From NCBI GenBank assembly GCA_025331565.1, contig JAFREQ010000012.1, positions 10,840,501-10,904,500 of the forward strand: 64,000 nt of DNA, given 5' to 3'. The stretch's first letter is position 1; each line of letters begins with the position of its first letter. The notes beneath the pieces were generated by a model that searched no databases, was not told where the DNA came from, and was given only the letters and a program-made list of their open reading frames with translations. Shown one piece after another: positions 1-12,228 of the stretch. This stretch comes from Holacanthus passer (Eukaryota; Chordata; Actinopteri; Pomacanthidae). The translations under genes were made by a program, and so were the position numbers.

Positions 1-245
1 TGGGGTACTGTAAGAATGCTGTTGTTGATTCAGAGCATCCTCAACAGGAATCACCCTGCTATTATTAAGTCATTAATCATTTGTTTGTCTAGGAAGAGAT
101 GGGACTTACACTGCACAGCGTAAGAAGCCAACACTACAGCTGCACTCAGTGGGCACTGCAACCTGCAATCATGCTCCATGATTATACATTGTAACGGCTA
201 AATACAAACTGTGCACAAGGGGATGGGTGTCTGTGTGTTACTCAC

Positions 246-2706
246 CGTCCTTCTCTAATGTCACTCCTGATCTGGAGGAAGTACAGGTGCCTGCAGGGAC
301 GAGACAAGAGGAACTTTACCAACTCGTGCCTGCATTTTCTCTTTCCTGCCAAAAAACCTCTTTAAACATTCTGGTGTTCTTAGCCACGCTGGCAGCCTGG
401 GATGGTCTGTCAGTCAGTTGATCTACCATCTAATCCAGACTGAAATATGTAAACAACCATTCAATAAATAGAGAGACAGACGGTCATGGTCCCAAGAGGG
501 TAAATCCTAATTTTTTTTGATCCTTTGACTTTTCATCCGGAGTTGTAAATTATCTCAAGAGACAGCTCAACATCTACCACGTGGGTTGGCACAACATTTT
601 TTTACAGGGTTCAGATGAATCCGATTAACTTTGGCCATCATCTGAGTTCCTGGATTCCTCAGGTCTTAACATGCATTGGATAAACTACCATGGAATCTGA
701 TAGACACATTCAACGCCCTTTTGAATGAACTGTAATAACTTTGGTGATACACTGACTTTTCAACTAGCACCATCATCTGGTCAAAATTTTAGTTTGTTCA
801 ACACTGTGGTTTATATACCTAGAAAAGTGAATGATTTTCCCATCATCCTCAGCTGTACTTTGTGTTTAGGGTGAATTAGCAACTCTTAGCATGTAGCTCA
901 AATCACTGCAGTGCCTAAGTACAGCCTCTCACAGCAGCAGGTAAACTCTTACTCTTGTTTCACTTTCATTTTGAGCTTCCACTATATCAAGAGCCAAGAA
1001 TAATATATATACAGTATATATAACAGAGAGGTACATATACTAACATACTAACCTCGTCTGCTCATGTTGCAGAGAGTTGGGATCAGAGATGAAGAATCGT
1101 ACTCTGAAGTTCAGATAAAAGGGAGAAGCAAGACCTGCAGAGAAATGTCATGTTGTTAAAAATGGCATATATGTAAAGTGGCAGGTTCACCTCACTCATC
1201 TACTTGGCCTCTTTTTTTAAACCAATGTATTTGCTTGGAGAAGTAATTCCTGGTAAAAATGAATGTGAATTCTCTGGAGCCAAAACAAGTTAGATACCTT
1301 TTATCTGCTTCTTCAAGGGTTTCTCAGGCTCCAACCATCTCTGAGAGAGAGAAATTCATTAAGTGTAATGGCTAACTGGGGCTAAAAAAAGCATTTATGT
1401 AAGTATACCCTGTGGTTATCGTCGTCTAAACAGCAATCAGCGAGTGCAATACATTACAATCTCATCCCAAATGTGCAGCAGATGAACAGTGAGCTCACAG
1501 GAGAGTGTCTGTTGGCTGTGATAGTGGCGATGGCTGTGCTGGATTCTCTGATCTGCAGACTGAAGAGCTGCCTCTCCTGCAGGCCCAGGTGGTTGCAGAC
1601 TTGGTCCAACAGAACCACACCTTCATCCTGCTTCTGAAAGATGGAAATAACAAAACACCATTAATAGCAGCCAAACAAAACGTTGAGTGACATTTAACTG
1701 CTTCTTATTTGTACACCGAAATATACTGTGCCATATGCTGCAGCAGTGCTTAATGTATAGACAGGGATACTTATTATGTTTTTAAAAATCTGTGACTTTT
1801 TAAATATTAAAAATGCTAGTAAATCACACAAAAACAATCAATAATGCATCTCTCCAGGTGAAAATCTGCAGCACTCTGTACTTTAACTATTCATTGTTTT
1901 ATTAATCACTCTGAGGAATGACCTGCAGCTCATCCATTTTCTGTTACTGGAAGCATATTCACATCACAATAGGATCATGTTTACTGTAAACTGTGGTGAA
2001 CAGTGTGTTCATGCAGCGGGAAACTTTCTGATGTGCATGGACATGAAATCCGGGTGAAAACCAGCCTCCCTCAAATCAAACACTTGTTCTTTTACAGTGA
2101 AAATCTATTTAACAAAACAAGACAGACCTTCACAGGAGCTGTAAAAGAAGAGTTTAATATTGGAATCCTTCTGCACATTACAACCACAGCTTTCTCCCTC
2201 CTCTCCCACCGTTCACATAAAGATGCTGCACAGCTGCTGTCCTAGAAAGCAATATTGAGATTGCCTTTCTGCATGTGCGTGGATGCTCATGTGTGTGTGT
2301 GTGTGTGTGTGTATGAGTGTACTGCTGAGGCTGTGGATGGCATGATATGCTGATGATGTAAAAGGCTCCTAAGTGTGACAAGCTGCAGGAGGTGAGTGTG
2401 TCCTTCAAACCAAGGTCATGGTGTTGAACGAGAGATGTGGATCAATGTGAACAGGGAAGAGGAGTCGGTCACTATATCATGCGGTGACACTATGATCATT
2501 AGCAGAGCACAGAGACAGATAGGAGCAACATATGATCTCCTCAGCGACAGACCGGAAACAGTATGAGTACATGTCTGTGCGTGTCTGCGTCTGTGTGTGT
2601 GTGTCTGTGTGTGTGTGTGTGTGTGTGTGTTACGCACGCTGACTCTGAAGGTCTCGATAGTGCCGTCCAGCAGCTGAACTAGGCAGAGCAGGTCCGGTTT
2701 TGGCAT
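246..2706 (-). CDS. ptpn3: FERM-domain tyrosine phosphatase, PTPN3-like (5' part, continues off the left edge)
   Basis: Five phase-consistent coding exons, in transcript order 2638-2706, 1499-1633, 1298-1340, 1053-1134 and 246-290, give the first 124 residues. The chain starts MPKPDLLCLVQLLDGTIETF, runs through HLGLQERQLF, RWLEPEKPLKKQIK and FYLNFRVRFFISDPN, and ends HEQTRHLYFLQI. This is the F1 lobe and start of F2 of a FERM domain. The LDGT start, the PRWL-x-P-x-KP-x-KKQ loop and HEQTRHLYFLQ resemble PTPN3 more than PTPN4, which has EEYTRYQYFLQ there (from memory). PTPN3 family members are cytoplasmic, membrane-associated phosphatases with FERM, PDZ and catalytic domains; only FERM is inside the window. 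The start ATG at 2706 lies in an exon whose acceptor is at 2779/2780, so a non-coding first exon lies upstream. PTPN4 or another FERM protein is the main alternative. Confidence 0.72.
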
Positions 2707-2977
2707 GTCTGTTACCAGGGTAACTCTGCCTCCCTCTCAAGACAAACACCCTGCCCTCAGTTTGTCACTGAGAGGGGACCTGGAAACACACACACATATA
2801 CAACCACAAAAACAGTGTCAGATGTTTCCAGGCTGTTGTCTTCCAATGAAAGCACCTCCCTCAGGATGACATTGTGTGGTGAGTAATATACAATATGTGC
2901 TGGATGAAGCATCGGCCCGCAGTGAGTAATGCGCCGTGAATGCGAAGGAGTGACTGTGTGTGTGTGTGTGTGTGTGT
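2290..2977. repeat. Three (GT)n microsatellites in and around the first ptpn3-like introns
   Basis: Pure or near-pure GT runs at 2290-2312, 2592-2630 and 2955-2977. The middle one sits directly against the splice donor of the first coding exon (donor at 2632-2637). The rest of the intron (2780-4007) shows nothing else that I can name. Confidence 0.85.
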
Positions 2978-3899
2978 ATGTTTGTGTAATTCCTTATTAT
3001 TTGGCCTGGGTCTGAACATGTCCCTTCCCTCTCCCTGCTGTTCTCCCTCTGTGTCTCTCTCCGCCTTTCGCAGGCAGCTGAACGATAAGAATGTTAAACA
3101 TTTTCAGAGTTGAGCACGCCCATCTACAGCACTAGGACTGATCTCAGAGCAGCCGAAGGAGGCAACGTAAACATGCACTGCTAATGCATGCATGTACGTA
3201 TGTACAATAACTTACACCGGCTTTGAGAATATATACCTGTGTATGTGTGTGAGCTGTGTATGCACGCAAGTGTGTGAACGTACATGTGTCCTGTCTTGGT
3301 TTCCAGGTAAACGATTAATGGATCCAGGCCGGTCTGTCTCACACAGCTTCTGAAAGGACACACAGTGTTTGAGTTAATGTTTGAACACAGTGACACACTC
3401 TGAATATATTAAAACAGAGCCGGTCCCACTCTGGTGACTCCTTTTCCATAATAACCCTCTTGCAGGCAGGCGTCTGATGAATTTACAAGTAAATGCTAGA
3501 TTTAAAAGCAGATACATCACGATGCAGAAACTATGACTTCACTGGGCCTTTTTGCATCTTGCAGCTATTTCTCACATGCTGAGGTTTTGCGCCCACAGAG
3601 CAGATGAGGAAATGAAAATAGAGGTATTTTACTTTATGAGGCCTGTGACACAGATTTTCCTTATCAGCTGAGTTAAAAGTTAACTTTGTAGAACATAAAC
3701 ACACCTGAAGCTCAAATCTCCCACTGCTCACATACTAGTAAATAAACAGGCCTGTGTGAGTGTTTCAGGCCCATGTTTCTGCTGTGTGTCCCTCCCAGTC
3801 TGGACATAATGAACTCTGTAGCTGGACTTTGAGCCAACCAGGAACCTGTTGACAGGCCCGGCTCTCCTGTAGCTACACCCAAAAGGAGGATCAGTGCTC

Positions 3900-4260
3900 G
3901 GGTAAACTTTGCTCCAGCCTCGGCGCAGCTCGGAGCTACAACTTGTCCAAGTCAGTGTTTCTGTTGGGAAATAGAAGGTTTAAAGGACAGAAAACAGACG
4001 TGTGTACCTCAGTGGTCTGTGTCACAGACGGATCATCGTCCTCAGGCTGTCCTCTGTTGGAGACCTCGGGACGGGGAGCGGCTGCAGGTCCAGGTAGACT
4101 TGAGGTAAATATCCGGGACAAGTTTCTCATCCCCGGCTGCGCTGGATCCGCGCGGCCCCGCCCCTTTCGCCGGGCGCGTTCACGGCAGCAGGCGCGCTCC
4201 AGGGAGGAGCAGGAGGAAGAGGAGGAGGCGGGGGCGCGCAAAACTGAGGAAATACAAACC
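3900..4260 (-). promoter_or_regulatory. GC-rich promoter and probable 5'UTR exon of the ptpn3-like gene
   Basis: The only CpG-dense stretch upstream of the PTPN3-like start. It contains GC boxes (cccgcccc near 4155) and a GCGC-rich core around 4140-4230. On the minus strand a plausible splice donor (GAG then GTACAC) ends an exon at 4008, consistent with a first untranslated exon of about 4008-4240. Exon and promoter limits are inferred, not proven. Confidence 0.45.
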
Positions 4261-5433
4261 AGAGAAATACAAACAAGAAGAAGAAGTACTCAGATGTTTA
4301 TTTAGCAAAACCATATAGTAGAAGTACTTTGTTGCAAGCACAGGTTCATATTTTGAAGTAGGAATTTAAAAGTACCAAAACTACTTAGAATAAGAATAAG
4401 TAAGAATAATGTCTACTATAATATTTATAATTACTGATGCATCAGTTTAATGTTTACTTTAATGTTGCAGCTGGTTAATGTGGAGCTAGTTTTAACTACT
4501 TCATATGTTAGATTGTGAATATAACTTATTTTAACAAGTAATAACACATTATATATTATTTGTTATTATATTTTATTTTATTGATCTGAATCTGCAAAGT
4601 AATTAGTAATTAAAGATGTCAGATAAATGTAGTAGAGTAAGAAGTACAATATTAGCCTTTGTATTGTAGTGAAGTAGAAGTGTAAGGTGGTAGAAAATGA
4701 AAAGAAATGAAATGCTAATGTACTTTGTTAAAGAAAAGCAACAAATTCTCATATTTGAGAAGCTAAATATTTGTCTTTTTTTGCATGAAACATCTCTTAA
4801 ACATTTATCAAAAGATTTGCTTTAATGTTCTATTAAATTGACTAATCAATTAATCAACTTGTTGTTCAGTTGTATTTGTATATACTGTTGGGTAGTTTGA
4901 CCTATAATAAATATCTTATAGGCTCTCTTTATGTTTTGCCTATTCAAATCTTAATTTACAAAATAACTAGTAATCAAAGTTGTCAAACAATTATACTATT
5001 ATACATTATTTCCCTAAAAGAAAATGCTCAAGTAAAGCACTTCAAAGTAGCTCAAATTTGTACTTAAATACACTTCTTAAGTAAATGTATTAATAAGGGT
5101 CAGTGTTATTTTCATTGATCAGTATATAAAGACAGAAATTCCTACAGGTTTCAGTCAATTTCACGAATTCCTCTGGTTTACTGTCGCCATCTATAGGACA
5201 TATGCAGTACTGCTGCTGTCATGTGTGTTCCATGTAATAAAAATGTACTGTACATACTGTGTGTAGGCTACATTGTTTATTACATTAAAACGTCCCCAAT
5301 ATGTCCAGTAAGTACCAGCTGGTTTACTGATCTGTAACATCCTGACAGAACATTTTGAAGCATTTATAAAAGGTGTTTTTGATTGATTGATTGATTGATT
5401 GATTTATAGTTTTCCCATACAGATAGAACACAC

Positions 5434-5479
<46 letters not shown>

Positions 5480-7060
5480 GATTTAGTTTAGTGTAACATG
5501 TGTTGAAAGTCTATTTTTGCTGTGGAAGCAGATCTGAAACCAAACTGCTTTGACCCAACATTTCCAATGTCAACCAAAAATTAAGAAAAGACAGGATGTA
5601 GACAACAGAGGATGGACGCTGAAATTGAATTGTAGTATTTGCAAGGGGTTTTACAAGTTGTCATGACTTTCTGCAGCTGTTTGGAATTCAGTTCAATTTT
5701 TCCCCCATGCTGGAGCAGATGACCTGTCCTGTCTGGTGGGGTTGACTGAAAGCTGTCAGACTGTTGTGCATGTGTTGTGTTCAGTGTCACCTGTTGCCTG
5801 CCTGGGGAAGCAAAACCAGCTCCGGCCAGTCCGCATGCCATCAGAGCGGTGGGACAAGAGGTTTCAGACTAACAGCTAGTGGAAACCAGTTCACTTTGGA
5901 GTGATGGGGGAGAGGGGGGAGGGTTTTTTTCTCCCTCTGTGACTGTAACAGAGAGGAACCTCCCCCTGTTGCTGTCCGAGGATCAGCTTTCTGCAACAGC
6001 AACCAAGACACCCTGTACCAACTCTGCCCTGAACCCAGCGGCTCCAAATTTAGACACAGAGACACAGGGACAAACTTGTCGTTCTTTAAGTATCTGCACT
6101 TCATGTCCCATTTATCATTCACACCCTCATATGATCAATTCCAGTTGAAGACAATACTTCCTGTTAGACCTTTGGGCTTATTTTATCTCATGACAAAGCC
6201 CAGTCACTCCTGTACGTGTGTATTATATATACCTCCTTTTGCTCTTACAGATGGAAGAAATTAATTTTGCATCAGTCTGTCTATCTCATAAGAATTTGTT
6301 TATCACCAGCTGTGCCAGACTCAAGATAGTTCCCCCTTCTATTTCAATTCATTATATAATCAGATGTTGATATAAAATTGGGCTTATGTAATTCAGTCCC
6401 CAGCAGGAGAATTTGGATTTGATAGTGTCTGTGAGTGTGTGGAGCTCTGCGGTATAAAACAGCCAGCCACTATGGATGTACGTGCGATGCTACAGGAGTC
6501 TGGTCATATATCACAATCATAAAACTGGGTCTGTGCTGGTGTGGACAGGCCCTGATGTTTGTCAGGCGTGCAGCAGCCACATGAGACAGGAATGCTGATG
6601 CAGAGTCGTCATGTGCTGGAATGCTGTCATGAATTTACACATGTAGTACAGTTTCCATGACCCACATCCCTGGTCATTAAAAATAATGTGCGTGGTGTGA
6701 GGTGTGTCCATATAACGTGCCCAAATGGGACACTGAGTTTGCATATGTGCGCCATTCCTTCCATCCATGTTGGTCAATGATTATGACATTATTTGTTAAA
6801 TTTTTTCTCTTCTGCTCCACATACAGTGTATATTTGACTAACACAGAGACACATTCATGTACATGTCTCACCCACTCACAGACTTACTGGTGGTATACAT
6901 ATGAGTATGGGGGGGAAACCCATGTAGGAAAGGTGCCTTATTAGAAAATGGCATCATTAATTTTAGAATGTTGGTTTCTTAAATTATCAGGGTTTCATAA
7001 TACCTGGCCGGAGAAAATAGATGAAATTAACCTTCGCAGCTAACTGTACATTTTGGCAGT
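4261..7060. other. Intergenic stretch without a supported gene
   Basis: AT-rich DNA between the ptpn3-like promoter and the kinase gene. Positions about 4260-5090 carry decayed pieces of the dispersed repeat recognised by AAGTAGAAGTAC/AAAGTAC motifs. Two simple repeats follow: (GATT)n at 5381-5404 and (ATCT)n at 5434-5479. From 5500 to 7060 I see only short accidental reading frames with no family resemblance. Confidence 0.6.
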
Positions 7061-7067
7061 TTAGTCC

Positions 7068-7330
7068 AGTGGTTCCCAACCAAGGAGTCAGATCCCTGTA
7101 AAAAATAAATCTGAGGGGTTATGAAATGATTAACGGGGTAGGAAAGAGGGGGGAAAAGTCTGCAGCACAAATGTGTTTTCAGATTTTGGACTCAAAGTGA
7201 TATGTTGGATAATATTGGGCTTTAAACAATTATTTACATAAAACCAAAAAAAGTTTGGAGGTGAAACCCCAGGACACTATATTCTTTGCAAGGGGTCACA
7301 AGCCAAAAAGATCGGAAAACTAGAGTTAAT
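7068..7330. repeat. Dispersed repeat with the GTGGTTCCCAACC hallmark (copy 1)
   Basis: Starts with ccagtggttcccaacc and ends near ggggtcacaagcc, the two diagnostic parts of a repeat very common in fish DNA. A clearer copy lies at 8990-9225 and a decayed one at about 26318-26545. I do not assign it to a transposon superfamily from sequence alone. Confidence 0.6.
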
Positions 7331-7449
7331 GAATAACTTAATCTGAAAAATAAGTAACTAAAACTGTCAATCTCTATCTGTATCTCTATCTGCTGTTTCT
7401 TATTGGATGTTAACTAATGCAATATATTTTATATTGCGTAGCAAATGTA

Positions 7450-7890
7450 AGAGGTGGAAGAAGTATTCAGATCCTAGGTCCTAAGTAATATCAGCACAAT
7501 GTACTTTAAGTAAAAGTACTCCTTATGCAGGTCCCTGTCAGTGTTTTACTATTAAGATATTTCTGGATTAATATTACTGCTGCATTAACATTACGTTACA
7601 TTTTACTGTTGTAGATGTTTAAGGCTGAGCTCAATTTTAACAACTTTATATGCGGTTAATCTACAGTGAAGTATCATATTCTATAAGATCATTATATGTT
7701 TGTGTCGCTAATCTGAAAAGTAACTAGTACCTAAAGTTGTCAGACACATGTAGTGGAGTAAAAAGTACAATATCAATATTGTAATATTTTTACAATATAA
7801 AAATGGAGTAGAAGCATAAAGCAGCATCAAAATACTCAAGTAAGGATCAAATATCTAATTAAGTAAAGTAATTGAGTAAATCTACTTAGT
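7450..7890. repeat. Dispersed repeat with the GTGGAAGAAGTATTCAGATC hallmark
   Basis: Begins with the motif at about 7453 and contains taagtaaaagtact, a run of ATTACTG-type spacer, then cagacacatgtagtggagtaaaaagtac and ends with ctcaagtaagg-type sequence. The same element recurs near 49201, 50475, 61000 and 62250 and, more decayed, near 4280, 46740, 54530 and 58620. It is non-coding and probably a non-autonomous mobile element. Confidence 0.65.
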
Positions 7891-8091
7891 AACATCCCAC
7901 TCCTGTCTCTCCTATCAGGTCACTCATGTGCGCACACGTTCCAAATTTCCGAGGGCACTTAAACGCAGCACCGCTGCTCAGAGTCTTTGGGCTTCAAACT
8001 GAGCAGCTCTGACAGTTGGACACCGGCGGAACAGTCTGTCTCCTCTGTCCTCTCCTCTATTCACTTTGAATCAGACTTCATCCAGGTGACC

Positions 8092-11000
8092 ATGACTCAA
8101 GACCGGCAGATGACTTATGCCAAAATGAGGCGCCTTGTGTCGTTTTTCTCAGGTCAGTTTATCTTTGCTAACATTAGCTTAACTTTAACTGTTTGCTCAT
8201 GAATTATAATAGTAAGAAGCGGTTAATGCTAACTTTAAAAAACCGCTACAAGAGACAAAATAAATTAGAAAGAAGTGACCCATTTCGTATTAGAAAATTA
8301 TATTAAAGTAATTTCTGAAGGTGTCTCTTAAACGTACATAAATGTGCAGACACAAGAGTTTGTTACAGTAGCTTCATAACTTCATTAAACTATGTCAGTC
8401 ATGGCGACCACTTGCTAACTTACTGGGGAAATAGAGCTGTTAGCTCTTATGTAAGGGACTAACCTTCCTGTCTCATTTACAGCTCTGCTCAAAGGGAAGA
8501 AAGTTGGCTTCAGTGACTTCTTGCATAAATTTGTCTCCAGTCAAAAACTCTGCCAACAGTAAGTTGGCAAAAATTATTTTCACTTTAACTTTGTGCTGCT
8601 GAGATCTAAAACCACTAACATGTTGTTTTTGACCTCCTTCCTGATTAAAGGCTGGACCTTCAGAAAATCCTCCAGCGACAGAGCAGACTGAGGAGGGAGA
8701 AGGAGGCGAAAGACACAGTGGTGAGTACAGAGGGAAGGTTTTTAAAAGACTGTGCTGAGTGGTGACAGGAGATGAAACTGAATCTGACCTCCTGACCGTC
8801 CCGATGTGTCTCTTCTCTCCCTAGAGCTCAGCAGACACAGGAACCTCACAGTAAGTCAGTTTCCACCACATTTCTGGAAATATCTCATGACAAAAGTTTT
8901 GCTGTTTTGCTTCATGTTACATATTTTTTGGCAACATGCAATTTGACTTGATACTGTGACCAGAAGGTGGGGGGTTATTCATAGGGGGGTTCCCTAAGTG
9001 GTTCCCAACCTTTTGGCCTTGTGACCCCTCATGACAGGTTATATGGTCTTGAATTATTTTTACAGCCTTAAGAGTATTTAGTATCCTATCCCATCCTCTA
9101 AAATATCTGAGAAAAGTCAGAAATCTACTTTTGTGTAACAGAAAAGTTTGTTTTTTCTTTTTTTATATATTATGATCCTTCAAATTGCAGGGTCCTCATC
9201 CCCTGCTTTGGAAACCACTGTCCTAAGTAATCAGATATCTAGTTAAAAAGACATTTAGGCTGGAGAACATTTACCAATGACAGGATTCCTTTACTTTGAT
9301 GAGTGATCACAACCTTGCAGCCAAAAATGTATTTTTTTTGCATTATAATATCCTATGAACCAATCTGTGTAGCATTTATAAATTAGGTAATTAGTGACAA
9401 ACAGTGTAGGTGTATGCCCTATAATAATAATTACAGTATCACAACACATATCTGACTGTTTTCTTTTCTTGTGTTAATCAGGATGAAACCTTCAGATTTT
9501 GACTACCTCAAAGTTATTGGCAAAGGAAGCTTTGGAAAGGTAGAAATTTTTTATTCTTGCAAATCTTTGTGTTCGTAAGTTTTTGGGGACATTAAATGAC
9601 ACAGCTTAAACTTTCACAGGTGCTGCTGGCAAGACACAGAAAATGTGGAGGCTACTATGCTGTGAAAGTGCTGCAGAAGCAGATGATTGTCAAGAGGAAG
9701 GAGGTAAACTATCTATCTCTATCTCCCTATCTATCTATCTATCTATCTATTTATCTATCTATTTATCTACTTACTAACTTTATCTGTTGTGTCTCTGTAG
9801 CAGAGGCATGTGATGGTTGAGAGGAGTGTACTGCTGAAGGGACTGCAACATCCATTCCTGGTGGGGCTTCACTTCTCTTTCCAAACGCCAAACATGCTCT
9901 ACTTCGTCCTGGACTATGTTAATGGAGGGGAGGTATGTGTAAAAAAAATTACTTCTCTCTTTCAACTGTGGGATATAGATTAAAATTTACAAATATATAG
10001 CATGAAAACAATAGCTGCATATTTCTTAAGTTTACACATGCAATTTAGTTTTGGCAGTCATCAAAACCAGGGTCAAACCAGTCTCTCTCTGGTGCTGCTG
10101 TTTTGTTGTATTTTGTGAAGTCTGTACATGACCAATCATCTGTATGTCCTCAGCTTTTCTACCACCTTCAGAGGGAGGGGTTATTTCCTGAACCCAGGGC
10201 TGCTTTCTACACTGCAGAGATGGCCATGGCGCTGGGCTACCTCCACTCTCTTGACATTGTTTACAGGTACATATACACACACACACACACAAACAGACAA
10301 GCCATTACTAAGTCACTCTGTTTTTCTTGGCTCATCGCTTGCTCACTTTCTTTGCTCATGTATGATTTAAACATGTTCCATGTTGGTTCATGCAGGGACT
10401 AAAAGGTTCACTTTGATGAGAGAGCCCTGTATAGAAAATTGTATCACTGAAAACTGCCATGTCCTCCTACATCACATTAAAAAATAAACAGTAAAGGAGA
10501 GCAAAGTGAAACCAGAAGAAATTAAAACAAATACAGCAGAAATATCAATCAATCTAAGTTTTTGCAGGACCAAATCAACACTTTCGCCCCATCTGTTTCT
10601 GCCAGAGACCTCAAACCAGAGAACATCCTGCTGGACAGTGAGGGTCACGTGATGCTGACTGACTTTGGGCTTTGTAAAGAAGGGGTGACCATTGGTGGGA
10701 TTATGCATACATTCTGTGGGACCCCAGAGTACTTGGCTCCAGAGGTGCTAAAAGGCCACCCATACAGTCCAGCAGTGGACTGGTGGGGCCTTGGCACTGT
10801 GCTTTTTGAGATGCTCTATGGGCTGGTAAGTGGAGGTGAAATAATCATTTTCCTCATCATCATATTCTTCAGCATCTTCACCTTACTCCATCTCTCTGTT
10901 CTTTCTCTCAGCCTCCATTTTATAACCGCTGCAAAGTAGAGATGTTTGAGAACATACTTCACGCTCCTCTGCAGCTGCGTAGTGGAGCGTCTCAAGCTAC

Positions 11001-11499
11001 CTGCTCACTGTTAGAGGGATTGCTGGAAAGAGATGTCTCCAAACGCTTAGGAGGGAGCCGGGACCTTGTAAGTGCACACAAAACAAAAAAAAGCAGGCAA
11101 TGATGCACATAAACTCACCCAAGCACAGAGGGTCTAATGTCAATGTGTATCCAGGTGGAGCTGCAGGAACATCCCTTCTTTGCATCCATCAACTGGGACG
11201 ACCTCCTGGCCAAGAAAGTCAGACCCCCGTTCATCCCAAATGTGGTAGGTGAGATTCAGAAATGAGTGAAGAGCACTATTTTTTTAAATCAACAGGCAGA
11301 TTATCTGAGTGTGTGTACATTAATCTGTCCTCTCCAGACTGGTCCCTGTGATGTCAGCTACATCGACCCTGAGTTCACGCAACAACCTGTCCCCGCCTCC
11401 GTGAATGAGAGGTGCCAGGCGGGCGTCACCAGCGAGGCCTTCCCAGGATTCTCCTTCATGAACCCCGTGGAGTATGTGGCAGCGGAGCCAGCTTCATAA
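8092..11499 (+). CDS. sgk2: SGK-family serine/threonine kinase (SGK2/SGK1-like), complete
   Basis: Twelve phase-consistent exons: 8092-8152, 8483-8558, 8651-8720, 8825-8850, 9482-9539, 9620-9703, 9801-9932, 10154-10266, 10606-10825, 10912-11067, 11155-11244, 11338-11499. They encode 415 aa. SGKs are AGC kinases acting downstream of PI3K/PDK1/mTORC2 on ion transport and survival. Visible parts: glycine loop GKGSFG (91-96), ATP lysine K113 in YAVK, catalytic YRDLKPEN (206-213), DFG (226-228), T-loop HTFCGTPE with T242, and C-terminal hydrophobic motif FPGFSF with S401. All catalytic residues are present. The N-terminus (MTYAKMRRLV, KVGFSDFLHKF) resembles the SGK1 amino terminus. ERSVLLK, FQTP, VLDYVNGG, NVTGP and DPEFTQ resemble SGK2, so the paralogue call is uncertain. 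One usually conserved cysteine is changed (DWWG instead of DWWC). Confidence 0.85.
8990..9225. repeat. Dispersed repeat with the GTGGTTCCCAACC hallmark (copy 2, in a kinase intron)
   Basis: Lies in the fourth intron of the kinase gene. It reads taagtggttcccaacc then cttgtgacccctcatgac, and closes with gctttggaaaccactg, an inverted echo of its start, giving short imperfect terminal inverted ends. Confidence 0.65.
9727..9770. repeat. (ATCT)n microsatellite in a kinase intron
   Basis: Near-perfect ATCT tetranucleotide run about 25 bases downstream of the donor of the exon ending at 9703. Confidence 0.9.
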
Positions 11500-11762
11500 C
11501 AACGCCAAATCCTCTGGGAGCATGTTTGTTCAAATATTTTTTTTTTAAGTCATAAATTATTAAATCAAAGTCTATTTTTAAACACTTGAGCAGAGTATTC
11601 TAATGCTACCACTGCAATGTACTGTATGTTTCACTGGTTACACTGCTAATTTATAGTATATTTTTACATTTTGCTCTTACTTAAAGTATCAGTTCATTTT
11701 GTGAAACAGGCTGGTCACTGTTTCACAAGTCCTAGCTGCCTTAATGTGAAAGAGGATGAAAC

Positions 11763-11768
11763 AATAAA
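11763..11768 (+). terminator. Poly(A) signal of the SGK-like gene
   Basis: AATAAA 264 bases after the stop codon. It lies only about 20 bases from the opposite-strand signal of tmem244. Confidence 0.65.
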
Positions 11769-11786
11769 CGCACAATCCAAAGCAGG

Positions 11787-11792
11787 TTTATT
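11787..11792 (-). terminator. Poly(A) signal of tmem244
   Basis: AATAAA on the minus strand (tttatt on plus), 437 bases beyond the tmem244 stop codon. Cleavage 10-30 bases further would fall inside the kinase gene's own 3' end. Confidence 0.55.
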
Positions 11793-12228
11793 TTTTTAAC
11801 ACTTTACATTCATATCTTTAAAATATACAACAAACATCTATTGCAACTTGCCCGTATTTCTGTTACATTCACAGCTTACAAAGGTACTGAAAATACTTCA
11901 CAGGGTGCCTTCAAATCTTTCATAGTGCCAGAGGCATTGTGCATCACAAGCAAAATACAGTGAACATCTCGGTGTGGCATTTACATAAAAACAATTGAAT
12001 GCCAGTGTGTTGGCAACCCGTAAACACAAATTGGACCCAGCTCTGACTTTATGTGTGATGGTGAGGAAATGATGAGGAGTCTTTTTTAAGTGACAAACAG
12101 AAAAATCCTATCACTGTAGAGAATCTAATGTGTGTCTCCAGGAAGAGGAGCATCTGGTCTGATGCGTTCTACTTCACTTCACAAGACTGTTTATGAAACC
12201 GTTTACATACACAGTAGTTTTCTGTCTG

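Noticed and set aside
2178..2706. Thr/His-rich frames over the GT runs
   Set aside because: They are translations of microsatellites, apart from the 23-residue ptpn3-like coding exon at 2638-2706.
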